The notes beneath the pieces were generated by a model. The model was not told the DNA's origin, searched no databases, and saw only the letters and a list, made by a program, of their open reading frames with translations. A program made the position numbers and the translations under genes. A stretch of 64,000 nucleotides of DNA from CAVWDI01 sp963793095 (GTDB lineage: Bacteria > Chloroflexota > Anaerolineae > Anaerolineales > UBA4823), in NCBI GenBank assembly GCA_963793095.1, contig CAWBYY010000002.1:310001-374000 (forward strand), given 5' to 3'. This document shows positions 47,193 to 55,468 of the stretch, piece by piece (the stretch's first letter is position 1; every line of letters starts with the position of its first letter).

Positions 47193-48243
47193 TTACAGCA
47201 TTTGGTGAGATTGAATGGGTGGTTTTGAGGTCGATCGACGGATCGCCAGGTCTGTGGTTACTGTTCTGTTCAACTTGGACAGGTCCTGAAGTCCATCTTC
47301 TGAAAGCTGGATCAGCTCTAGAAGAAGATTCATTGCAAGGCAGCCAATCTCAAAGCGCGGCAGGGTCACTGAAGTCAGGGGCGGATTTACCTGGGAAGCA
47401 AGTTCAATATCATCCAGCCCGATAATCGAGAGATCATCCGGCACCTGGATTCCATAATCGCGGGATGCCCATATCAATCCCAGGGCGGTGAGATCATTGG
47501 CCGCAAATACCGCGGTAGGTCTGCGATCCTTATTCATGATCGTTTTCATTGCATCTCTCCCGCCGTCGATGCGCAGGTTGCCTTCAATAATCAGCACATC
47601 TGAGGCTGGAATCCCATGATCCTCTAATGCGTATAAAAAATCTTCCTTCCTCTTGCGCGCGGTCCATAAATCTAAAGGTCCGCAGATATGAGCGAAGCGC
47701 CGGTGCCCCAGATCGTATAGATAGTCCACCGCCTGGCGAATGCCTTTGCTGAACCGAATCGAGACTGAGGCTGCTTTGCGCCCTACTATTTCAGATTCCC
47801 AGTCGAGAACAACAGCAGGTATGTGGTGATTGTAAAGCTCATCAACGAGCTCAATTGAAAGGCTGCTGGACATCAACATCACACCGTCCACCATTTTATC
47901 TATCAAGGATTGGATAAATTCCATCCCGCGCTGGATATCGTAGCTTGTATTGCAAAGGAATATATTGTAACCCTGGGCGCGGGCCGCCTCTTTCTAAACC
48001 CAAGATCACTTCTGAATTGAATGGATTGCCCACGTCAGAGATAAGAAAGCCGGCGGTTTTGGTCCTTTTCGAGACCATACTGCGGGCGACATTGCTGGGC
48101 CGGTACCCCAGTTCTTCAATAACTTCCAGTACTCTTTTTTTGGTATCTTCTTCTACAAAGCGGGTCCGGTTGATAACATGGGATACAGTGGATTTGGATA
48201 CCCCCGAACGATCAGCCACATCACTGATTGTCACCCGTTTCAT
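47193..48243 (-). CDS. LacI family transcriptional regulator; one frameshift
   Basis: The first frame (48243-47896) begins MKRVTISDVADRSGVSKSTVSHVINR, a perfect LacI-type helix-turn-helix with hinge helix SNVARSMVSKRT. One extra A near 47990 (GAAAGAGG) shifts the frame; EAARAQGYNIFLCNTSYD then leads into the second frame with the periplasmic-binding-like sensor domain (DGVMLMSS, FAANDLTALGLIWASRDYGI, IIGLDDIELAS). Repaired length is 349 residues, normal for the family. It lies immediately upstream of the second sugar-binding gene and probably represses that operon and itself in the absence of the sugar. Confidence 0.92.
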
Positions 48244-48314
48244 TTTTTAAGTCAGTATTGTTTTGATAGAAAAAAGTCTGAAATTTTGATTTTATGGTTT
48301 AAGCTGTTTTCCAT

Positions 48315-48344
48315 GATAAAACGGTTTGCGCAAACGGTTTTATC
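48315..48344. promoter_or_regulatory. LacI-family operator, 30-base near-perfect palindrome
   Basis: The core GTTTGCGCAAAC is a typical LacI/PurR-type operator centre. Symmetry extends outward to GATAAAAC and its complement with one mismatched pair. It is 72 bases upstream of the lacI start codon, consistent with autoregulation. Confidence 0.8.
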
Positions 48345-48861
48345 GTGTAGATAATAGCATATTGAAAAATGAATGTCAACTTAAAAAATATAGGTTATGG
48401 AGTTGATATTAGTAATTGTTGGATTCTGGCAAATAAGTCCTGGCTGTTTCAATCATCGCAAAGATGTTTTCATTGGGTGTTCCGTTCGCCATAACCTCAT
48501 TCGGATCGATGGGTCCGAGCTATGTCGCTTTCAGGAGTTTGCGAAAGATTGGATACCGAGAACATCTCCGATAACACGAGATTATCGACTTCTTCCAGGT
48601 TTTGGTCTGTCCCACCGCCATTGCATCACCATCGTGGTAGAAATTCGCATACGAATCCGTTTCCAATATGATTGGATAGCAGGTCAATATAATGATGCGT
48701 TGATAATATATACGCTCAGCAGGACGATGGTGTTTCTGTTTAAAACCCTGGTTTATAAAAAATCCATAAAATTTTTAAAAATCTGTGTTTATTCTGGATG
48801 GTTATGGTACTATTCGTCAATATTGGATAATCCGAAATAATTTGATTGTTTGGAGCAATAA
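48345..48861 (-). pseudogene. Gene-poor stretch with a possible decayed gene end on the minus strand
   Basis: About 500 bases. On the minus strand, codons ending at the stop 48409-48411 read DPNEVMANGTPNENIFAMI, which looks like the C-terminus of a metabolic enzyme. Upstream the frame meets stops and protein-like sequence jumps between frames to about 48670. I cannot name the family with confidence; the ending resembles uroporphyrinogen-decarboxylase-like methyltransferases. The rest, nearer the TerB gene, is AT-rich promoter-like sequence. Confidence 0.3.
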
Positions 48862-49785
48862 ATGGCAAACGAAAATGTGATAAAAGCCATCGCCAAAGTG
48901 ATGATTGCCGCCGCCTGGGTGGATGGCGAGATCACTAACGATGAGATAAACAGCCTGAAGGATCTCTTATTCCGCCTGCCAGATATGACCGCCAGCAACT
49001 GGGCGGAATTGGATATATATATAGAGACTCCGGTGGACGTGGACGAACGGATGAGGTTGGTCGAGTCACTGCGGAGAGAGTTGTCCACCCCGGAAGAGAA
49101 GCAGCTGGCGCTGGATGCGCTGGATGAAATTGTCTCTACCGACGGTGAAATCACCGAGAGCGAGCGGGACCTGGTAGAAGAAATCCGGCCATTAATCGAG
49201 CACGGTGACGGTAGGATGCTGGGTCCGCTTTCCAGGTTAATGAGAGGTTCTATAACACGACATTCCAGCGTTACTGCCAATGCACCTAACCGTGAAGTTT
49301 ACCTGGATGATTTTATTAATAACAAGATTTATTACCTGGTTAGCCGGCGGCTCGAATTGGAAGGGGAGCGGATCAATGTTCCCGAATCTGTGCTTCGAAA
49401 ACTGAGCCTGGCTGGTGGGCTGATGGCCCGGATTGTTTATGTAGACAGGCAGGTGGACGAAGCCGAGTTTGACGCGATGGCGGATATACTAGAAGAGAAA
49501 TGGGAGGTCACTCCCCTCGAGGCTGCCTTGATCGCAGAAGTCGCCGTATCACAAATTGGGGCGGGGATGGATATCTATGGGGCTGCCCGCGATTTTTTTG
49601 AAGCGACAAACGAGGAACAGAGGGTTAAATTTCTGGATGTACTTTTTGCAGTCGCCGAGAGCGATGGCTTTGTGACCTACGAAGAAACAGAGGAGATCCG
49701 CCTGTTATCGAAGTTGTTGAAATTGAGTCACCGCCAGTTTATCGACGCCAAGTTAAAAATATCTCCTGATAAAAGATCGAGCTGA
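48862..49785 (+). CDS. TerB-like protein with two TerB domains
   Basis: A 307-residue acidic, all-alpha protein. Two TerB-like units are seen: residues 1-115 (AWVDGEITNDEINSLKDLL, STDGEITESERDLVEEI) and about 175-300 (VYVDRQVDEAEFDAMADIL, AESDGFVTYEETEEIRLLS). Each has the Asp-Gly plus Glu pattern of TerB metal sites. TerB proteins occur in tellurite-resistance and stress-response systems at the membrane; no other ter genes are present. The zinc-ribbon protein gene follows within 100 bases. Confidence 0.85.
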   Translation: MANENVIKAIAKVMIAAAWVDGEITNDEINSLKDLLFRLPDMTASNWAELDIYIETPVDVDERMRLVESLRRELSTPEEKQLALDALDEIVSTDGEITESERDLVEEIRPLIEHGDGRMLGPLSRLMRGSITRHSSVTANAPNREVYLDDFINNKIYYLVSRRLELEGERINVPESVLRKLSLAGGLMARIVYVDRQVDEAEFDAMADILEEKWEVTPLEAALIAEVAVSQIGAGMDIYGAARDFFEATNEEQRVKFLDVLFAVAESDGFVTYEETEEIRLLSKLLKLSHRQFIDAKLKISPDKRSS

Positions 49786-49880
49786 AACCCGGTCAAACTT
49801 TTTTGGAGGAATCAAACCATATTTCCTTGAAATTTTCCAGGCTGGTAGAATAGGGAAAAAGTGCTGGAGGATGGTTGTTT

Positions 49881-50969
49881 ATGGCGCGAAAGGAATTGGG
49901 GCAAATCGAACTGCAGTGGACCTGCCCTAACTGCGGGGGAATTAATCCCGGTCCGGACCGGTTCTGTAATCAATGCGGGGCAGCCCAGCCCGAAGATGTT
50001 GAATTTGAACAGGCAGACCGCCAGCAGATAATCACTGAGGAAGAAAAAGAGCGGAGACCGGGGGCAGGCCCTGATATCCACTGCCCATTCTGCGGGACCC
50101 GTAATCCCGGGGATGCGAAAGTATGTGTGCAGTGCGGCGGTGACCTGGTTGAGGGTCGAAAACGACAGGCAGGGCGGATTGTTGGCGCATATCACACCGG
50201 ACCAGAGCTGAAGGTGGAGTGCCCTCACTGTGGACAGGAAAACCCGGACACTGCCAGGGTTTGTTCAAACTGCGGGGGGGGCATGCATGTTGAGAAGGAA
50301 TCGGCGGCCAGGCCATCCCTGGACTCGGCTGCCCCAGGCGCGCCTCCACGTCCATGGGTTTTGGTACTGGCGGTTCTTGTTATTGTAATCCTGTGCGGCG
50401 CGGTTGCCTGGTTTGTAATTATGACAAACCGAACTGAAGCGGTCTCCGGCGTGGTTGAGGGGGGTGGCTGGGAGCGCAGCGTTCCAATCGAGGCATTTGC
50501 CCCCGTCAAATACAGCGCATGGCGGGATGAGATTCCCGACGGTGCGAATCAGGGTGCTTGCAACCAGGAAATCCGTTACGTGCAAAGCCAGCCCGCCCCA
50601 AATTCGGTTGAGGTCTGCGGAACCCCGTATACAGTGGATAGCGGGGACGGCTTTGGGGATGTTGTACAGGACTGCCAGTACCAGGTATATGACGATTACT
50701 GCGACTACACTGTACAGGAATGGAAGGTGGTCGATATCGTCAGCCTAAACGGTAGCGACTTTTCGCCGGAATGGCCCGACCCGGTCCTGGAAGATGGGCA
50801 GCGCCTGGGTGATAACTTGAGCGAATCTTACGTTATCTATTTTGATACAGACCAGGGGCGCTATACCTACAAAACGACCGATTACGACCTGTTTTTGAGC
50901 GCCCAGCCTGGAACGGAGTGGGACCTCAACATCAATTCCTTCGGTGCTCTGCTTTCGATAGAGCGTTGA
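49881..50969 (+). CDS. Zinc-ribbon membrane protein with extracytoplasmic C-terminal domain
   Basis: About 362 residues. Three zinc ribbons lie in the N-terminal part: CPNCGG...CNQCGA, CPFCGT...CVQCGG and CPHCGQ...CSNCGG. One transmembrane helix follows (WVLVLAVLVIVILCGAVAWFV region, near residue 175). The C-terminal 170 residues have paired cysteines (VEVCGTPY, DCQYQVYDDYCDY) suggesting disulfides outside the cytoplasm. I chose ATG 49881; a TTG at 49875 has closer spacing to GGAGG. The role is unknown; co-orientation with the TerB-like gene suggests a shared envelope task. Confidence 0.8.
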   Translation: MARKELGQIELQWTCPNCGGINPGPDRFCNQCGAAQPEDVEFEQADRQQIITEEEKERRPGAGPDIHCPFCGTRNPGDAKVCVQCGGDLVEGRKRQAGRIVGAYHTGPELKVECPHCGQENPDTARVCSNCGGGMHVEKESAARPSLDSAAPGAPPRPWVLVLAVLVIVILCGAVAWFVIMTNRTEAVSGVVEGGGWERSVPIEAFAPVKYSAWRDEIPDGANQGACNQEIRYVQSQPAPNSVEVCGTPYTVDSGDGFGDVVQDCQYQVYDDYCDYTVQEWKVVDIVSLNGSDFSPEWPDPVLEDGQRLGDNLSESYVIYFDTDQGRYTYKTTDYDLFLSAQPGTEWDLNINSFGALLSIER

Positions 50970-50997
50970 TGATTCAACTCGTTTTGAGAACAAACAA

Positions 50998-52281
50998 ATG
51001 AATTTTAATTCGACCGATGCTTTGCTGGCTCGGGAACTGGACCGGGCAGATGAGTTGAAGCATTTCCGGGAGGAATTCGTAATATCTGACCCGGACCTGG
51101 TTTATATGGATGGCAATTCGCTGGGCCGGCTGCCGAAGAGGACCGCCCGGATATTGCAGGAAGTAGTTGAGCATGGCTGGGGGGAAAGGCTGATCAGGGT
51201 TTGGAACGACGGCTGGTTTAACGCCCCATCCGACATAGGGAGCAGGATTGCGAGTTTGATCGGAGCCCAGCCGGATGAGGTCATCCTGGGAGATTCGACT
51301 TCGATTAATTTGTTTAAGCTGGCTGTGGCTGCCCTGCGATACAAGCCTGGCAGGCAAAAAATCGTCAGCGACGTTTTGAACTTCCCCTCCGATCTTTATA
51401 TACTTCAGGGAATCGTCGAACTTTTGGGAGGCCGCCATAAACTCGAATTATTACCTTCGTTGGATGGATTGACCGTATCCAGCGAGGCTATAATGGAGGC
51501 GGTTGACGAACAGACTGCGCTGGTGACATTCTCTCAGGTCGCTTTTAAGAGCGCCTTTTTATATGATGCCCACGCTGTGACAAAAATCGCCCATAAAGCC
51601 GGTGCGCTGGTACTGTGGGACCTGAGCCATTCTGTCGGAGCAGTCCCGGTTGAATTGAACAGATGGGAGGCAGACCTGGCGGTTGGCTGCACCTACAAGT
51701 ATCTCAACGGAGGCCCGGGAGCGCCGGCGTTTTTATACGTAAGGCGAGATCTTCAGGAGGCGCTCACGCCAGCGATCTGGGGCTGGTTTGCCAGCCAGTC
51801 TCCTTTTGAGTTTGGGTTGGATTTTGAACCGGCGCGCGAGATAAACCGCTTCAGCGTTGGAACCCCGCCGATGCTTTCTTTGCTGGCAGTAGAACCTGCG
51901 GTTGACCTCTTGCTGGAGGCGGGGGTAGAGCGGCTGCGCCAAAAAAGCATCAACCAGTCTGAATACCTGATCTATCTGGCGGAGCAGTGGTTATACCCGC
52001 TCGGATTTGAACTGGGATCGCCGCGCCAGAGCGACATGCGCGGCTCCCATGTTTCCCTTAAACACAAAGAAGGTTACCGCATCAACCGGGCGCTGATCGA
52101 ATCGGACCCACCTGCAGTGCGGGTAATCCCGGATTTCCGCGAGCCGGATAATATCCGCCTCGGGATTGCACCGATTTATACAACCTACACCGAAATTCAC
52201 CGGGCAATATCCCGGTTAAGGCAGATCGTTGAAAACAAACTCTACCTGGAATTCTCCGGAGAGAGGCTGGGGGTTACATGA
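50998..52281 (+). CDS. kynU: Kynureninase
   Basis: A 427-residue PLP enzyme of fold type I. MDGNSLGRLPKRT is the kynureninase N-terminal signature, followed by DSTSINLFKL, VLWDLSHSVGAVPV (PLP-contacting Asp) and CTYKYLNGGPGAPAF with the Schiff-base Lys. The C-terminus has SDMRGSHVSL and RVIPDFREPDNIRLGIAP. It cleaves kynurenine to anthranilate and alanine in tryptophan degradation. No other kynurenine-pathway gene is nearby, so it may act alone or with remote genes. Confidence 0.95.
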   Translation: MNFNSTDALLARELDRADELKHFREEFVISDPDLVYMDGNSLGRLPKRTARILQEVVEHGWGERLIRVWNDGWFNAPSDIGSRIASLIGAQPDEVILGDSTSINLFKLAVAALRYKPGRQKIVSDVLNFPSDLYILQGIVELLGGRHKLELLPSLDGLTVSSEAIMEAVDEQTALVTFSQVAFKSAFLYDAHAVTKIAHKAGALVLWDLSHSVGAVPVELNRWEADLAVGCTYKYLNGGPGAPAFLYVRRDLQEALTPAIWGWFASQSPFEFGLDFEPAREINRFSVGTPPMLSLLAVEPAVDLLLEAGVERLRQKSINQSEYLIYLAEQWLYPLGFELGSPRQSDMRGSHVSLKHKEGYRINRALIESDPPAVRVIPDFREPDNIRLGIAPIYTTYTEIHRAISRLRQIVENKLYLEFSGERLGVT

Positions 52282-52324
52282 CGTTGACAGGTTTGGGAAA
52301 ATATTTTTCAGGGTTTGGCTTTCT

Positions 52325-53212
52325 TTAATTTGCGGTAATATGGTTCTTGAGCACTTCTTTTGCGCTGGCGCTAATCAGTTCCATCAATTCGCCGGAATCC
52401 CCAGACTGATCTGAATTATCTATGGCTATCACTTTCCCGAAGGTGACCCTGGGTGTCAACCCGAGTTTTTTATGAAACATCAGCATCTGGGCGACCTGTA
52501 GATATACCGCAATGCGCTGCTGCATCCAGAATTCCCTGCGCAGTTTTGTAAGCGGATTGCGCAGGGTGGCTGGATCCAGCACACCGCTGACAATCGTGGG
52601 GACGACTTTTGTACCAGGGGCTCTGCGCAGGAAAATTTCCAGGCTTTTCGACCAGCTTTCCAGAGCCTGGCTTGATCCGGGAAGGAAGGCCGGATCGGGA
52701 TCAATCTTTCCTGTGGGAAAGATCATTAACAACCCGCCGTCATTCAGGTGGCGGATGGCCCCTCGCACAACCGCTGTCCTCTGTTGGATATCGTATGGCG
52801 TGTAGATCAGGTACTTACTGGCTCCAGTCAGGGCTCTTACAACAGGCACACCGGAGATAATCACTTTGAGGTCGTCACGCGGCAGGGCAGAGAAAATCAG
52901 GGGTGCATCCAGCGTTCCGGGGTGGTTGGAAGCGATTATCGCCGCCCCTTTCAGGGGGATGTTCTCAGCGCCGTTGATGATCACTCCATCCACGTATTCC
53001 GGCAGGTATTTGCGTGCGGTTTCAGCAATACCGTGCTGTTCCAGATCGTTGTCGACTTCTGCTGCCAGCCGGGCAAACCGGTGTGCGGCCGGGTACAAAA
53101 GCGGGCCGAACACTTTCCGGACCGGGCTCCCGTATGGAAAACCCATTGCCCGAAAGGCTTCATCTGTAATCATGTTCTGGATGGTTTTTTCAAGCTTTTC
53201 GGTATCGTTCAA
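52325..53212 (-). CDS. PlsC-like 1-acylglycerol-3-phosphate acyltransferase family protein
   Basis: A 295-residue protein. The acyltransferase motif HX4D is present as SNHPGTLDAP, with later FPTGKID replacing the common FPEGTRS and a VPTIVSGVL segment. It lacks clear transmembrane helices apart from a possible re-entrant hydrophobic stretch. It probably esterifies a lysophospholipid or related acceptor. It lies 43 bases downstream of the ion transporter gene on the same strand. Confidence 0.86.
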   Translation of the reverse strand: MNDTEKLEKTIQNMITDEAFRAMGFPYGSPVRKVFGPLLYPAAHRFARLAAEVDNDLEQHGIAETARKYLPEYVDGVIINGAENIPLKGAAIIASNHPGTLDAPLIFSALPRDDLKVIISGVPVVRALTGASKYLIYTPYDIQQRTAVVRGAIRHLNDGGLLMIFPTGKIDPDPAFLPGSSQALESWSKSLEIFLRRAPGTKVVPTIVSGVLDPATLRNPLTKLRREFWMQQRIAVYLQVAQMLMFHKKLGLTPRVTFGKVIAIDNSDQSGDSGELMELISASAKEVLKNHITAN

Positions 53213-53255
53213 TTTGGATTGTTTTTGGGTTGTTTGTTTTTTCGAAGTGTAGCAG

Positions 53256-54545
53256 TCACCTGCTCAGCCAGTCGTATGCGAGAACAAATAATATGCTTCC
53301 AACGATACAGGTTGCGATTGCGATGGGCAGTCCTTTCCGGCTCCACATAGCGGGTGTTATTGGCGTTTTTGTCTTCTCCGATATTGAGACAATGACAATA
53401 TTTGCCCCTGAGCCAATGCTGGTGGCGTTGCCGCCAAAGCCTGCCCCGAACACAACTGCCCACCACAGGGCACTGACATCCACTCCCGTGCGCTGCAGAC
53501 CATTTAGAAGTGAGATCATCGCAATGGTTACCGGGATATTATCGATGAGAGCGGACAGCGCGGCTACGATCCAGATAATCATAACGCCAAGCAGGACTGG
53601 ATTCTCTGTTGCAAATTGTGCCAGGAATTGGGTGATGGGTTCAAAAGCGCCTGATGCGGAGAGCCCACCGACCATAACAAATAGACCGATAAAAAACAGG
53701 AAGATATGCCAGTCAATCCGCTCCAGCACTTCATTAAGATCAGGTTGTATCCATACCAGCGCTGCAGTCGCTGCGGATATTGCGATGAATGCAGAGCTTA
53801 TGTTCAGTCTACCCTGAAGAATGAAAAATAATACCGCGAATGCCAGAACGATCAAAACCCGCTTTATCCCAGACCTGTCTTTCAATGTTTCCTCAGCGTT
53901 TAATTTAGCGACCAGTTCAGGATCGGAGGGTTTCTTTGATAATTCATCCCGGAACAGAAATCGCAGCATTACCAGGGTAATGATCGCTGCGACCAGGACG
54001 ATCGGCATCGAATGGGTCAGGAAATCTGTAAAACTGTAGCCGGAGGCTGATGCGACCAGAACGCTGGCCGGGTCGCCTACCGAAGTGCCCACATCCGCAG
54101 TATCGGATAACAATGCCTGCGCCATCAGGATCGGAATCGGGCTTATTCCGATCAATTCGGAGACAAGGATTGTTATCGGTCCGACCAGGACCACTGTGGT
54201 AACGTTGTTAAAAAATAGTGAAACCAGCGCAGTGCCGGCTCCCAGCAGCAGTACCAGTCTCCAGGGATTACCTTTTGAGAACTGGCTGGCTTTTACAGCC
54301 GTATACTGGAAGAATCCAGTCGGAACTAGGATGGATACCAGGACCATCATCCCGAGCAGCAATCCCAGAGCCTCCCATTCGATTGCCTCCAGGGCAAGCT
54401 CTTCGTTGTAAAATCCCATTATCATTCCAATAACCAGCATCACCCCACCACCGGCCATGGCAATAATGGCGCGGTTCATTTTTTCTATAAGAATAAAGAA
54501 AAGTGTGATGAGGGTAATAATAGAGGCGACGATCGCGCTGGTCAT
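53256..54545 (-). CDS. ArsB/NhaD/SLC13-type ion transporter
   Basis: A 429-residue membrane protein with about eleven hydrophobic segments. Two discontinuous repeats are recognisable: FFNNVTTVVLVGP (Asn-Asn-Val-Thr-Thr loop) and LIDNIPVTIAMI in the second half, along with VGTSVGDPASVLVA and GGNATSIGSGANIV, as in ArsB, the P protein and NhaD. The substrate could be arsenite, Na+/H+ or a dicarboxylate; the loops do not decide. The CBS protein encoded eight bases upstream may gate or sense for it. Confidence 0.88.
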   Translation of the reverse strand: MTSAIVASIITLITLFFILIEKMNRAIIAMAGGGVMLVIGMIMGFYNEELALEAIEWEALGLLLGMMVLVSILVPTGFFQYTAVKASQFSKGNPWRLVLLLGAGTALVSLFFNNVTTVVLVGPITILVSELIGISPIPILMAQALLSDTADVGTSVGDPASVLVASASGYSFTDFLTHSMPIVLVAAIITLVMLRFLFRDELSKKPSDPELVAKLNAEETLKDRSGIKRVLIVLAFAVLFFILQGRLNISSAFIAISAATAALVWIQPDLNEVLERIDWHIFLFFIGLFVMVGGLSASGAFEPITQFLAQFATENPVLLGVMIIWIVAALSALIDNIPVTIAMISLLNGLQRTGVDVSALWWAVVFGAGFGGNATSIGSGANIVIVSISEKTKTPITPAMWSRKGLPIAIATCIVGSILFVLAYDWLSR

Positions 54546-54553
54546 CGGCGTGG

Positions 54554-55036
54554 TTAATCCTCACATGGTGAATTTATCCAGCCGGTCAGAAATGCGCAGC
54601 TGATATCAACTTCGGATGCAATCCCAACCAGCTTGCTGTCCTTGACGACCAGCAGGTCGCGCAAACCTTGCTGGTGCATTATTGATAAACAGCGCATAAG
54701 CGAACTGGATTCTTCTACAGCCACAGGTTTATGCATAATATCGTTGACTGTCATGTTCCCGGCCTCTTCCAGATCGTACGGGGAGAGTTCATCCAATTTG
54801 CCAAAATCAATCACAAAACTGATATCTGAGAGCAGGTTGACGAAATCGGGAAGGAATACGTTGATTATCTCGCTGATTGAGGTGACGCCGACCAGGGTCC
54901 CATCCCTTTTTACAATTGGCAGCGTTCCAACTTTTCTCTCAACCAGCCTGGAGGCGGCCTCTCTGATTGTGGTGTTCAACTCAACGGACACCACTTCTGT
55001 TTTCATCCAGTAGCGTATCATGCTTTTTTCGTCCAT
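54554..55036 (-). CDS. Two-CBS-domain protein
   Basis: A 160-residue protein made of two CBS domains: residues 1-60 (ASRLVERKVGTLPIVKRDGTLVGVTS) and about 95-155 (LRCLSIMHQQGLRDLLVVKDSKLVGIAS). Such pairs bind adenine nucleotides or SAM and regulate partner proteins. The stop is eight bases before the transporter start, so a functional link to that transporter is likely. Confidence 0.9.
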   Translation of the reverse strand: MDEKSMIRYWMKTEVVSVELNTTIREAASRLVERKVGTLPIVKRDGTLVGVTSISEIINVFLPDFVNLLSDISFVIDFGKLDELSPYDLEEAGNMTVNDIMHKPVAVEESSSLMRCLSIMHQQGLRDLLVVKDSKLVGIASEVDISCAFLTGWINSPCED

Positions 55037-55218
55037 GCGTACCTCCAGACAGGCGTTAAAGTAACTTGAACTGCGATTTTTTGTGTGTAGTATAGAAAAG
55101 ACGCAGAAATAACGGCATGGCGGGGGCTTTACCCGTCTTTTTCCCGCACCAGACCTCTTTAAAGAATTTGAGTTCCCCTACAATTAATTTTTATTTGGTT
55201 TATGAGCTTACCGTCCGG

Positions 55219-55419
55219 TCAGTCAATCTTGAAGGCAAGCTTCACCGTAGCCCGGTATTCTTTAATCTCGCCTTCTTCCACAGTCGCGGTTTGTTTGATC
55301 ACCTCGACCCCGGTTATGCCGTGCAGGGTTTGTTTAGCTCCTTTGAGAGCGTTTTTTGCGGCGTCCTCCCAGCTTTCTTTGGATGTGCCCACAATTTCTA
55401 TAACTTTTACAACTGTCAT
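55219..55419 (-). CDS. Dodecin
   Basis: A 66-residue protein matching dodecin in length and sequence (VVKVIEIVGTSKESWEDAAKNAL, ending AFKID-like VKLAFKID). Dodecins form hollow 12-mers that store flavins or CoA. I chose the ATG at 55419 because AGGAGG is six bases upstream; the in-frame ATG at 55425 directly abuts that site. Confidence 0.93.
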   Translation of the reverse strand: MTVVKVIEIVGTSKESWEDAAKNALKGAKQTLHGITGVEVIKQTATVEEGEIKEYRATVKLAFKID

Positions 55420-55468
55420 AACCATCCTCCTGTTTATAGGTTTTCCGTGAAAGAGACCACAGACAATT

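Noticed and set aside
48397..48840. 147-codon plus-strand frame upstream of the TerB-like gene
   Set aside because: No ribosome site, unusual composition, and the opposite strand shows more protein-like sequence.
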